DNA from: Gammaproteobacteria bacterium (ex Lamellibrachia satsuma)
Lineage (GTDB): Bacteria; Pseudomonadota; Gammaproteobacteria; Chromatiales; Chromatiaceae
Assembly (NCBI GenBank): GCA_019623805.1
Contig: CP053680.1
Coordinates: 3,884,001-3,948,000, forward strand
Length of the DNA: 64,000 bases
Reading direction: 5' to 3'
Below the pieces are notes generated by a model. It saw only the letters and a list, made by a program, of their open reading frames with translations. It was not told the origin of the DNA and did not search any database. Numbering within the stretch: position 1 is the first letter of the stretch; each line of letters begins with the position of its first letter. A program made the position numbers and the translations under genes. This document shows, piece by piece, positions 18,666 through 26,640 of the stretch.

Positions 18666-18732
18666 GGCATTTATTGGGGGAACGCTTTGCGTTTCATATA
18701 TCATATGAATTTGAAGTTCGGTTCAACAGCGC

Positions 18733-19884
18733 ATGTCTAAACGCGATTACTACGAAGTACTGGGTGTACAAAAGAACGCCAGTGAGGCCGAGATAAAGAA
18801 GGCCTACCGGCGCCTCGCCATGAAGTACCATCCTGATCGGAATACAGGAGACGAGGCGGGTAAGGCTGAAAAGAGTTTCAAGGAGGCTAAAGAGGCCTAT
18901 GAGATTCTCTCAGATGCCCAGAAGCGGGCTGCCTATGACCAGTTTGGACATGCCGGTGTCGATTCCAGTATGGGGGGCGGCCCGGGAGGGTTCGGCGGCG
19001 GCAACGCAAATTTCAGCGATATCTTCGGCGACGTGTTCGGCGATATCTTCGGTGGTGCCCGGGGCGGTGGCGGTGGCGGTCCTCGTGTACAGCGTGGTTC
19101 CGATCTGCGCTACAACCTGCAGCTTTCACTGGAGGATGCCGTTTCCGGCACTACCGTAAAGATTCGGGTGCCAACGCTGGTTAAATGCGATACATGCGGC
19201 GGCACGGGTGCAAAGAAAGGTTCCAAGCCCAAAGTCTGTGATACTTGTGGAGGCCAGGGCCAGGTACGTATGCAGCAGGGATTCTTCTCTGTGCAGCAGA
19301 CCTGTCCGCGCTGTCATGGCAAGGGCTCAGTCATCGATAATCCCTGCACAAGCTGTCATGGTCAGGGTCGGGTGCAGGAGCACAAGACCCTTTCGGTGAA
19401 AGTGCCGCCAGGGGTCGATACCGGTGACCGTATCCGTCTTTCCGGTGAGGGTGAGGCCGGCGAGAATGGCGGTCCTTCAGGTGACCTCTATGTGCAGGTC
19501 GTGGTTAAGCCCCACGGAATATTCAAACGGGAGGACAACCACCTCTATTGTGAAGTGCCGATCAGTTTTTCCGTCGCGGCGCTGGGGGGGGAGCTTGAAG
19601 TGCCGACCCTCGGTGGTAAGGTAATGCTCAAAATCCCGGCAGGGACCCAGACCGATCGTATGTTCCGCATGCGCGGCAAGGGGGTGAAGCCGGTGCGTGG
19701 CGGTGCTGTGGGTGATCTGCTCTGCAGGGTGCAGGTGGAGACACCGGTAAACCTGACCGATGAGCAGCAAGAGTTGTTGAGAAAATTTGATGAAACCATG
19801 AAAAAAGGTGGCAGTAAGCACAGTCCTCAGTCCAGCACTTGGGTGGATGGTGTAAAGAAGTTTTTTGAAGGAATGGGCTTTTAG
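18733..19884 (+). CDS. dnaJ: Chaperone DnaJ (Hsp40)
   Basis: This 383-residue DnaK cochaperone has a J domain (1-70) with the HPD motif in YHPDRNTGDE, then a Gly/Phe-rich linker. Four zinc-binding repeats follow: CDTCGGTGAKKG, CDTCGGQG, CPRCHGKG and CTSCHGQG. After these comes the beta-sandwich substrate-binding region with GDLYVQVVVKPH. The zinc finger identifies type I DnaJ rather than CbpA. Confidence 0.97.
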   Translation: MSKRDYYEVLGVQKNASEAEIKKAYRRLAMKYHPDRNTGDEAGKAEKSFKEAKEAYEILSDAQKRAAYDQFGHAGVDSSMGGGPGGFGGGNANFSDIFGDVFGDIFGGARGGGGGGPRVQRGSDLRYNLQLSLEDAVSGTTVKIRVPTLVKCDTCGGTGAKKGSKPKVCDTCGGQGQVRMQQGFFSVQQTCPRCHGKGSVIDNPCTSCHGQGRVQEHKTLSVKVPPGVDTGDRIRLSGEGEAGENGGPSGDLYVQVVVKPHGIFKREDNHLYCEVPISFSVAALGGELEVPTLGGKVMLKIPAGTQTDRMFRMRGKGVKPVRGGAVGDLLCRVQVETPVNLTDEQQELLRKFDETMKKGGSKHSPQSSTWVDGVKKFFEGMGF

Positions 19885-19948
19885 TTATATAACTGCCATA
19901 ACGGGCTGATGATCCGCTGGTTAACCGAGCAATTGAGAGGATAATAAT

Positions 19949-20752
19949 ATGACGCGTGTAGCCATTGTAGGTGCGGCAGGGCGTATGGGAAGGACGCTGA
20001 TTCAGGCAGTGAATGAAGCGGAAGGACTGGTCCTGAGCGCGGCAACCGAGCGGTTGGACAGTAATGTACTTGGTATGGATGCCGGAGAGATGATCGGTAT
20101 CGGAAATCTTGGTGTTTCCATTGCCGACTCGCTGGAGGATGTGGTGGATGATTTTGATGTGGTGATCGACTTCACTGCGCCAAAAGCCACCATGAAACAT
20201 CTTGAAGTCTGCATGACTGCGGGCAAAAGCATGGTGATCGGCACCACCGGTCTGAGCGATACGGAAAAGAAAGACCTGGTGGATGTTTCCAGGGTGATCC
20301 CCATCGTCACTGCGCCGAATATGAGCGTTGGAGTGAATCTCTGCTTCAATCTACTGCGGATTGCCGCCAAGGTGATGGGGGAAGATACGGACGTCGAGAT
20401 TATCGAAGCCCATCATCGTCACAAAGTGGATGCCCCATCCGGTACTGCGCTGCGTATGGGGGAAGTGGTAGCGGATGCCTTGGGGCGTGACCTGAAAGAG
20501 TGTGCGGTCTATAGCCGGGAAGGCATGACAGGCGCGCGCGATACCAAAACCATCGGCTTCGAGACGATTCGTGCCGGCGATATCATTGGTGAGCATTCGG
20601 TTTGGTTTGTCGATGAGGGTGAGCGTGTGGAGATCGTCCACAAGGCTTCCAACCGGATGACCTTTGCCAAGGGTGCTGCAAGGGCAGCGAACTGGATCGT
20701 CAACCAGGAGAAAGGAATCTTCGACATGCAGGACGTACTTGGGTTGAGGTAA
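19949..20752 (+). CDS. dapB: 4-hydroxy-tetrahydrodipicolinate reductase
   Basis: This 267-residue enzyme of lysine and meso-diaminopimelate synthesis reduces the DapA product with NAD(P)H. The Rossmann motif VAIVGAAGRMGRTLIQAV is at the N-terminus, followed by DFTAPKATMKHLEVC, IGTTGLSD, the active-site EAHHRHKVDAPSGTALRMGE with the catalytic His pair and Lys, and GERVEIVHKASNRMTFAKGA. It follows dnaJ in the same orientation 64 bp on. Confidence 0.97.
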   Translation: MTRVAIVGAAGRMGRTLIQAVNEAEGLVLSAATERLDSNVLGMDAGEMIGIGNLGVSIADSLEDVVDDFDVVIDFTAPKATMKHLEVCMTAGKSMVIGTTGLSDTEKKDLVDVSRVIPIVTAPNMSVGVNLCFNLLRIAAKVMGEDTDVEIIEAHHRHKVDAPSGTALRMGEVVADALGRDLKECAVYSREGMTGARDTKTIGFETIRAGDIIGEHSVWFVDEGERVEIVHKASNRMTFAKGAARAANWIVNQEKGIFDMQDVLGLR

Positions 20753-20756
20753 CCCC

Positions 20757-21230
20757 TTGGACTGGCTGCTTCGCCTGCCGTTACTTTGGGTACTGATACT
20801 GCTGGCGGGATGCAGCGATCCCCCCTACCTGTCACCGGAGGATCAGGTCCGGCAATTCGTCGCCAGAGGTGAAGTCGCGGTGGAGGGCCGGGACCTGAGC
20901 GATGCAGCAGCACTGATCTCGGAGCAGTATTCTGATGGTATAAGGCGTACCCGACATGAGATCAGACGCCTGCTGGCAGGTTATTTTCTACGGCACAAAT
21001 CGATTCATGTCGTCTACCGGATCGACCAGGTGGAGTTGCTTGAGGATGCGCAGGCGCAGGTCGTTCTGTTTGCAGGCATTGCCGGTACCGCTCCTGTGGG
21101 TAGTGAGGCGTTGAGCCAATGGCGCGGTGAACTGTTGCGCATTGAGTTGCTGGTGGCACTGGAAAGTGATGAAGAGTGGCGCCTCCAGTCGGCCAAGTGG
21201 CGCCGGGCGAGCAAAAATGATCTTTTGTAG
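20757..21230 (+). CDS. Predicted lipoprotein of unknown function
   Basis: This 157-residue protein starts at TTG 20757, just after dapB. A hydrophobic signal (LLRLPLLWVLILLAGC) ends in a lipobox LLAGC. The mature part is a compact alpha/beta domain with repeated charged residues: GRDLSDAAALISEQYSD, IHVVYRIDQVELL, EDAQAQVVLFAGIAG, and EEWRLQSAKWRRA at the end. This layout recalls SnoaL/NTF2-like folds, but I cannot assign it. The close spacing suggests co-transcription with dapB. Confidence 0.8.
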   Translation: MDWLLRLPLLWVLILLAGCSDPPYLSPEDQVRQFVARGEVAVEGRDLSDAAALISEQYSDGIRRTRHEIRRLLAGYFLRHKSIHVVYRIDQVELLEDAQAQVVLFAGIAGTAPVGSEALSQWRGELLRIELLVALESDEEWRLQSAKWRRASKNDLL

Positions 21231-21247
21231 GGTGCGCTGTGCGCACC
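21231..21247. repeat. GGTGCGC-N3-GCGCACC palindrome, copy 1
   Basis: GGTGCGC TGT GCGCACC starts immediately after the lipoprotein stop codon. Related copies lie at 22325-22341, 22361-22377 (degenerate) and 23770-23786, so the fliK-like gene and wecB are bracketed by them. Confidence 0.75.
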
Positions 21248-21320
21248 ATGACTGCTAAGGGGTCGGAGTCAATCTGGCCCGGTTTATGCTGGTTACTTGT
21301 CAGGATTCGTATGACAGGCC

Positions 21321-22307
21321 GTGTTTATGCTTCAGTTACCCGCACTACCCGCCAGCCAGGGAGCCGCTACGCTCTCGGGTGCCTCATCAGGAAAAGGCGG
21401 TAATCAGTCAGCTGTATCACCGGACAGCGCGCCGGAAAACCCTTTTGATCAGCAGATGCAGGAGATGATCGACGACCTCGAAGAGGGTGTAGTCGTTGCT
21501 CTGCCGCTGATGCCGGATGTAGAGGGGGGTGACAAACTGACCCCGTTTATAGTTACCGGCGGCAACCTGCTGCCGTTCAACCCCGCTGCAAACGGCAAGA
21601 CAATGCCGCAAGCTGCTATCCAATTGACAGACACCTCTGGCTTGCAGACAGTGTTGCCCCCCATCGGTACGGACGCCCAGGCTGACATGAAAACCGCCTT
21701 GATGCTCGGTCAACTGGCCCAGGGAGCTGTGAAAGGTGACCTGGCTGGTTTGGGCAGGGTTTCAGAAGGTGTTGCCCTTGAGGGCAGGACAACTGGAGAA
21801 GTTACCGGTGGATTCAACCTGGCCGGATTCCAGTCAGTTGGTGCCGGCGCTTCTGCCCGGCCGGGCATGGAGATGCTGCGGGTCGATGTGCCAGTCAGCC
21901 AGCCGGGGTGGGATCAGGCCGTAGGAGAACGTATTCAGTGGATGCTCGGCCGCAATATCCAGAGTGCCGAAGTCAAGCTGACACCGCCGAATATGGGGCC
22001 GATGGAGATCCGCATCTCCGTGCAAAATGACCAGGCCAGTGTAAGTTTCATCGCTCAGCAACCCCTGACGAGGGAGGCCCTGGAGGCTGCGATACCCCGT
22101 TTGCGTGATATGTTGGGTGAAGCCAACCTGAACCTGGCCAACGTGGACGTGGGACAGCGTGAGAGCCAAGATGCGCAACCCGGTGCTGAAGAGCGAGGCA
22201 GGGGAGAAGGTGTAGGTATTGGTGGTGAACCCGCGAACTTGCCGGAATCAGGAGAACCTCAAGCGACAAGGCGGATATCGAACGGTCTGGTAGACGATTA
22301 CGCCTGA
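21321..22307 (+). CDS. FliK-like hook-length control domain protein
   Basis: This 328-residue protein has a start at GTG 21321, though ATG 21327 is equally possible. The first two thirds are low-complexity and disordered in character. The last third is a FliK C-terminal (Flg_hook) domain: RIQWMLGRNIQSAEVKLTPP, NMGPMEIRISVQNDQASVSF, then TREALEAAIPRLRDMLGEAN and LNLANVDV. FliK sets hook length and switches flagellar export specificity. No other flagellar gene is in the window, so this is either a stray fliK or a paralogue used elsewhere. The domain is clear; the role is not. Confidence 0.82.
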   Translation: MFMLQLPALPASQGAATLSGASSGKGGNQSAVSPDSAPENPFDQQMQEMIDDLEEGVVVALPLMPDVEGGDKLTPFIVTGGNLLPFNPAANGKTMPQAAIQLTDTSGLQTVLPPIGTDAQADMKTALMLGQLAQGAVKGDLAGLGRVSEGVALEGRTTGEVTGGFNLAGFQSVGAGASARPGMEMLRVDVPVSQPGWDQAVGERIQWMLGRNIQSAEVKLTPPNMGPMEIRISVQNDQASVSFIAQQPLTREALEAAIPRLRDMLGEANLNLANVDVGQRESQDAQPGAEERGRGEGVGIGGEPANLPESGEPQATRRISNGLVDDYA

Positions 22308-22324
22308 CGAAACCTTGGAGTACC

Positions 22325-22377
22325 GGTGCGCATGGCGCACCCTACAATCTCGGACAGTAGGGTGCAACCCGCGCACC
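22325..22377. repeat. GGTGCGC palindromes, copies 2 and 3
   Basis: GGTGCGC ATG GCGCACC (22325-22341) is perfect. GGTGCAACCCGCGCACC (22361-22377) is a degenerate copy 19 bp later. Both lie between the converging fliK-like gene and wecB, where they could form transcription-ending hairpins. Confidence 0.75.
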
Positions 22378-22383
22378 ATGACG

Positions 22384-23514
22384 CTATGTGTCCAACAACG
22401 ATTTGATCGAATCGACCACCCGGCCGGCGGTCTTGCCGTCCCAGAGATCTGGTACGCTGCCTTTACCTGATTCACCCCGAAGTACTGCGTCGATCTGTCC
22501 CTCGATGCTCTCCAGTGTGCCTAGCTGGTTGGTGCCCTGGGTGATGGTAATCGGCCGCTCAGTATTGGGGCGAAGGGTCAGACAGGGGATGCCGAGATAG
22601 GTTGTCTCTTCCTGCAGGCCGCCGGAGTCAGTGATTGCGATACGGCAGTTGAAGACCAGATTCATGAAACTGATGTAGTTCTGCGGTTCCAGTAATTTGA
22701 TGTTGGGATTGTCTGAAATCGATGACAGCAGCCCGGTGCTCTCCAGATTCTTGCGTGTTCTTGGATGAACCGGGAAGACGATGGTCAGCGCTTTGGCAAG
22801 ATGGGACAACATGTCGCAGAGCGACTTCAAGGAAGCCGGATTATCCACATTGGCCGGTCGGTGCAGGGTGACGACGGCATATTCCCCCTTTTCCAGCCCC
22901 AAATTGGTATAAGTCGGGTCAGCTTCTATCTTGTCCCGCATCATCTCCAATGAATCGATCATGATGTTGCCGACCCGGATGATCTTCTCCCTGGCGACGC
23001 CTTCATGGAGCAGGTGTTCGTCTCCGTCTGAAGAGGGGGTCCAGAGAATGTCCGCCAGCACATCGGTTGCCAGGCGGTTTACCTCTTCAGGCATGCTGCG
23101 GTCGAAAGAGCGCAGGCCAGCCTCGAGGTGAGCGACCAGCGGACGATTCAAGCTGCTGGTGTCATCGGGATCGTAGACGACCTTGGTGGCTGCCAGCGTA
23201 CACGCGATGGTGGAGTTGACGTCGCCGACCACCACCACCATGTCTGGTTTGTGTTCCAACACGACCTTCTCATAGGCCATCATGACCTTGCCCGTCTGTT
23301 CTGCGTGGCTGCCGGTGCCTGCGCCCAAATGGATATGTGGCTCCGGGAGTTGCAGGTCATGAAAAAAGGCATCGGACATGTTCAGATCATAGTGCTGGCC
23401 CGTATGCACGATTTTCGGATCGGCCCACGACTCTTTGGCGAGCGCGTGGTAAAGCGGTGCGATCTTCATAAAGTTGGGCCGGGCTGCTGCGATCAGGTGT
23501 ATGTTCCGTTTCAT
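22384..23514 (-). CDS. wecB: UDP-N-acetylglucosamine 2-epimerase (non-hydrolysing)
   Basis: This 376-residue cytosolic enzyme interconverts UDP-GlcNAc and UDP-ManNAc, supplying ManNAc-based sugars for surface polysaccharides. Signature segments are HLIAAARPNFMKIAPLYHAL, a TGQHYDLNMSD, VVVVGDVNST, HLEAGLRSFDRSMPEEVNR, VTLHRPANVDN, and the GGLQEETTYLGIPCLTLRPN region near the C-terminus. It is isolated here rather than in a sugar cluster. Confidence 0.95.
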   Translation of the reverse strand: MKRNIHLIAAARPNFMKIAPLYHALAKESWADPKIVHTGQHYDLNMSDAFFHDLQLPEPHIHLGAGTGSHAEQTGKVMMAYEKVVLEHKPDMVVVVGDVNSTIACTLAATKVVYDPDDTSSLNRPLVAHLEAGLRSFDRSMPEEVNRLATDVLADILWTPSSDGDEHLLHEGVAREKIIRVGNIMIDSLEMMRDKIEADPTYTNLGLEKGEYAVVTLHRPANVDNPASLKSLCDMLSHLAKALTIVFPVHPRTRKNLESTGLLSSISDNPNIKLLEPQNYISFMNLVFNCRIAITDSGGLQEETTYLGIPCLTLRPNTERPITITQGTNQLGTLESIEGQIDAVLRGESGKGSVPDLWDGKTAGRVVDSIKSLLDT

Positions 23515-23891
23515 TGACTAAAGTCGCTCCGATTATTGTTTCGTCCTGGATCTTTCTTTCGCTGACTATGGGTATGGCTGCCCGGCAGCAATAAGGAAGA
23601 TGGTTTATTTTGATGTCTGGGGTCGGGTGGTAATGTTATTTTTTGTAAGGATTGAAGTATGGAATACCACTCTGTATCGGTTTTCAACTCTGAAACTTGA
23701 ATACGGGTTAATTCCTAACCCAAGTTTCGGAGTTTGTGATGATGTTGGCATGGGATATGGCAAACGTAGGGTGCGCACAGCGCACCCTACCTGATGAAGC
23801 ATACGTCCCCCTTCATTTTCTCAGGGTGGCTTGAACTCCTAAACTTGAGTGCCTGACAGTCGCCAGAAAATAAGGGAATCATCGACATAGA
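23515..23891. other. Intergenic stretch with one palindromic repeat
   Basis: This 377-bp stretch lies between wecB (start) and mtaD (end), both on the minus strand. It contains GTAG-GGTGCGC-ACA-GCGCACC-CTAC at 23766-23790, the most complete copy of the GGTGCGC repeat. The wecB promoter should lie at its left end. No coding pattern is visible. Confidence 0.6.
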
Positions 23892-25211
23892 TCAAGCTTC
23901 GGCGATTTTCTGCTGCCAGTGATTGGCGCGTGAAATGACGCTGGCCTCGTCGATGGTCGTAAGCGCTCCATCACGCAGCAGTTCGCGGCCGGCAACCCAG
24001 ACGTGATTGACCTGTTCGCGGCTTGCTGCATAAACCAGCTGGGAGATGGGATGGTACACCGGCTGTGTGTTGAGTCGTTGCAGGTCCACCGCCACCAGAT
24101 CCGCTGATTTGCCGGTCTCCAGTGAGCCAGTTACGTTACCCAGACCCAGTGCCCGTGCGCCATTGATGGTCGCCATGGAGAGTGCGCTTGCGGCTGGTAC
24201 GGCACTGGCATCCTCCGCTACGCCCTTTGCCAGCAGTGCAGCGGTATGCATCTCGCTGAACATGTCGAGGTCGTTGTTGCTGGCAGCGCCGTCGGTACCC
24301 AGAGCGACATTCACTCCGGCTTTCATCAGGCGGTTGACCGGGCAGAAGCCGCTGGCCAGTTTGAGGTTTGATTCGGGGCAGTGGACGACGTGGCCGCCTC
24401 CGTCAGCAAAGATCTCGATCTCACCCGTTTCCAGATGGGTCATATGCACGGCCATCAACGAAGGGGTGAGCAGTCCCAGCTCCTGCAGGCGCTGCATCGG
24501 GCGGTTTCCGTGATTCTGCAGTCCCTGCACAATCTCGTCGTTTGTTTCATGCAGATGGATATGTACCGGAATCTCCAGTTCGTCAGCCAGTACCCGGATG
24601 CGCTCCAGGGGTTCGTTGGAGACGGAGTAGGGGGCATGAGGGGCGAAGGCGGTATGGATCAGGTTATTGCCACGAAACTGGTCATGTACCTCCAGCCCTT
24701 TATGTAGGTAGTCATCGGCATCCGTGGCCCAGGCCGAAGGAAAATCGATGGCGATGAGCCCCACAACGGCCCGTATTCCCGCCGCATCGGCAGCGCGCCC
24801 TGCGACGTCCGGGAAAAAGTACATGTCACTGAAGCAGGTGGTGCCGCCGCGCAGCATCTCCGCTATTGCGAGCTGGGTGCCGTCGTGGACAAACTCTTCG
24901 CTCACCCAGTGCCCCTCGGCAGGCCAGATATGTTCGTTGAGCCAGGTCATCAGGGGGAGATCGTCGGCCAGACCCCGCAGGAGTGACATGGAAGCATGTG
25001 TATGGGCATTGATCAGACCGGGGATAAGCGCGTGCCCGGTCAATTCAAGCTCATTGGCGGCCAAATATTTTTCCCGTGCCTCCAAGGTCGGCAGAATGTC
25101 GAGAATGCGCCCCCCCTCGATGGCGAGTGAATGATTTTCCATTACCAGGTTTTCCGGCACGACAGGGATGATCCACTGTGCGTGGATCAGGGTATCGACA
25201 GTAGAGGGCAT
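23892..25211 (-). CDS. mtaD: 5'-methylthioadenosine / S-adenosylhomocysteine deaminase
   Basis: This 439-residue metal-dependent amidohydrolase converts methylthioadenosine (MTA) to methylthioinosine. The TIM-barrel metal ligands are visible as GLINAHTHASMSLLRG, HIHLHETNDE, VHMTHLETGE, HCPESNLKLASGFCPV and the Asp in ALGTDGAASNNDLDMF. Flanking beta-sandwich pieces carry a WIIPVVP start and ADLVAVDL. It is divergent from mtnA. In P. aeruginosa the equivalent gene (PA3170) sits in the same place and was shown to be an MTA deaminase, so this specific substrate is likely. Confidence 0.92.
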   Translation of the reverse strand: MPSTVDTLIHAQWIIPVVPENLVMENHSLAIEGGRILDILPTLEAREKYLAANELELTGHALIPGLINAHTHASMSLLRGLADDLPLMTWLNEHIWPAEGHWVSEEFVHDGTQLAIAEMLRGGTTCFSDMYFFPDVAGRAADAAGIRAVVGLIAIDFPSAWATDADDYLHKGLEVHDQFRGNNLIHTAFAPHAPYSVSNEPLERIRVLADELEIPVHIHLHETNDEIVQGLQNHGNRPMQRLQELGLLTPSLMAVHMTHLETGEIEIFADGGGHVVHCPESNLKLASGFCPVNRLMKAGVNVALGTDGAASNNDLDMFSEMHTAALLAKGVAEDASAVPAASALSMATINGARALGLGNVTGSLETGKSADLVAVDLQRLNTQPVYHPISQLVYAASREQVNHVWVAGRELLRDGALTTIDEASVISRANHWQQKIAEA

Positions 25212-25278
25212 AGGGTAATCTTGCCTTTTTTATTGAATTTGCCTAAATAGCGCCAAATTTGCCACGGGAACCCTAAAG

Positions 25279-26343
25279 ATGGAAGCACCAGATAGAAAGA
25301 TTGAGCCCACACCCGATACTGCGATCGTCTGGCGTGAAAACCGGCTCTGGTTATTGGACCAGCGTTATCTGCCTGCAGCAGCCGACTATCTGGAGCTGAA
25401 CAGTACTGCCGCAACGGCAGATGCCATTCGGGATATGGTGGTTCGTGGTGCGCCGGCAATCGGCGTCACAGCGGCATATGGCGTGGTGCTGGCGGGCAGG
25501 GATGCATTTGCGTCTGCGGCATCGGAGTGGAAACAACGGATTGGTCCGGGAATGGAGAAGCTGCGTCAGTCACGGCCTACCGCCGTGAATCTCTTCTGGG
25601 CGCTCGATCGGATGCAGTCCCTGATAGATGATCTGCCTGAGACAGAGAACCCGGAAGCCGCCCTGCTGAAGGAAGCCGTGGCCATCCATCGAGAAGATGT
25701 GGTGGCAAACCAGCGCATGGGGGCGTTGGGTGCCTCGCTGATCGATGGGCCCACCGGGGTTATTACCCACTGTAATGCAGGGGCGCTCGCCACCGGTGGA
25801 TACGGTACCGCCCTTGGGGTGATTCGCAGCGCCCATGCTGCCGGGTTGATCGATCAGGTGTTCGCGGATGAGACGCGGCCCTGGCTGCAGGGATCCCGCC
25901 TCACTGCCTGGGAACTGCTGCAGGACGGCATCTCCGTGACCCTGCTGGCCGATGGCGCGGCGGCAAGCCGCATGTCCCAGGGCGGTATCGGATGGATTAT
26001 CGTCGGTTCCGACCGCATTGCCGCAAACGGAGATGTGGCAAACAAGATCGGTACCTATGGTCTTGCAGTGGCGGCAAAGTTTCATGGGGTGAAGGTTATG
26101 GTGGCGGCGCCGACCTCCACCATCGATATGCAGACGGCTTCCGGAGAGGATATCCCCATTGAAGTCAGGGATGGGGACGAGCTTCTCTCCTGCGGGAATA
26201 AACGCATCGGCGCCGAAGGGGCAGGGGTCTGGAACCCGGTTTTTGATGTGACCCCAGCCGGGTTGGTCGACGCTATTGTCACCGAGAAGGGCGTTGTTCA
26301 CTCGCCGAACGCAAAAAAGATGCGTGAATTGATGGAAAAGTAG
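25279..26343 (+). CDS. mtnA: S-methyl-5-thioribose-1-phosphate isomerase
   Basis: This 354-residue enzyme of methionine salvage isomerises methylthioribose-1-phosphate to methylthioribulose-1-phosphate. The eIF2B-like fold shows RDMVVRGAPAIGVTAAYG, SRPTAVNLFWALDRM, HCNAGALATGGYGTALG with the catalytic Cys, SRMSQGGIGWIIVGSDRIAA with the catalytic Asp, and GDVANKIGTYGLAV. It is paired with the divergent mtaD. The enzyme that cleaves methylthioinosine (MtnP type) is not in the window. Confidence 0.96.
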   Translation: MEAPDRKIEPTPDTAIVWRENRLWLLDQRYLPAAADYLELNSTAATADAIRDMVVRGAPAIGVTAAYGVVLAGRDAFASAASEWKQRIGPGMEKLRQSRPTAVNLFWALDRMQSLIDDLPETENPEAALLKEAVAIHREDVVANQRMGALGASLIDGPTGVITHCNAGALATGGYGTALGVIRSAHAAGLIDQVFADETRPWLQGSRLTAWELLQDGISVTLLADGAAASRMSQGGIGWIIVGSDRIAANGDVANKIGTYGLAVAAKFHGVKVMVAAPTSTIDMQTASGEDIPIEVRDGDELLSCGNKRIGAEGAGVWNPVFDVTPAGLVDAIVTEKGVVHSPNAKKMRELMEK

Positions 26344-26404
26344 GCTGAGACGGCCTGAAAATCGATTTCAGACGTTTTTTATACAGCAGCAGGGGCAGTG
26401 GCTA

Positions 26405-26413
26405 TGGTATAAT
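26405..26413 (+). promoter_or_regulatory. Extended -10 promoter, probably for gyrA
   Basis: TGGTATAAT is a perfect extended -10 (TGnTATAAT). No good -35 is seen at the right distance, which such promoters do not need. Transcription from here would pass through the repeat at 26464-26552 before reaching gyrA. Confidence 0.6.
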
Positions 26414-26463
26414 TCGCTTTTTATAACGCCTCTCTCAAAGGCCAGTTCTGAAAAATTGGTTAT

Positions 26464-26552
26464 TGTCATTTCGACCATAGGGAGAAATCTCATACCTCGA
26501 CAGCGAGCAAGCGCTTCGTTGCCGGAGATCTCTCCCTGCGGTCGAGATGACA
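26464..26552. repeat. Dispersed long palindrome, copy 1
   Basis: A 28-base left arm from TGTCATTTCGACC to AATCTC (26464-26491) pairs with GAGATCTC to ATGACA (26525-26552), with few mismatches, around a 33-base centre. Other copies lie at 30553-30637, 33051-33125, 35204-35232 (half) and 43350-43460. It sits in the gyrA leader. Confidence 0.85.
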
Positions 26553-26640
26553 GGATTCTTTAAACAGAGCCTCCTTGGGTGGCTGTCCAATATTTGGACA
26601 AATACCTTAAATTCGTACCCGCGAAAGATAGCAGACGTCC

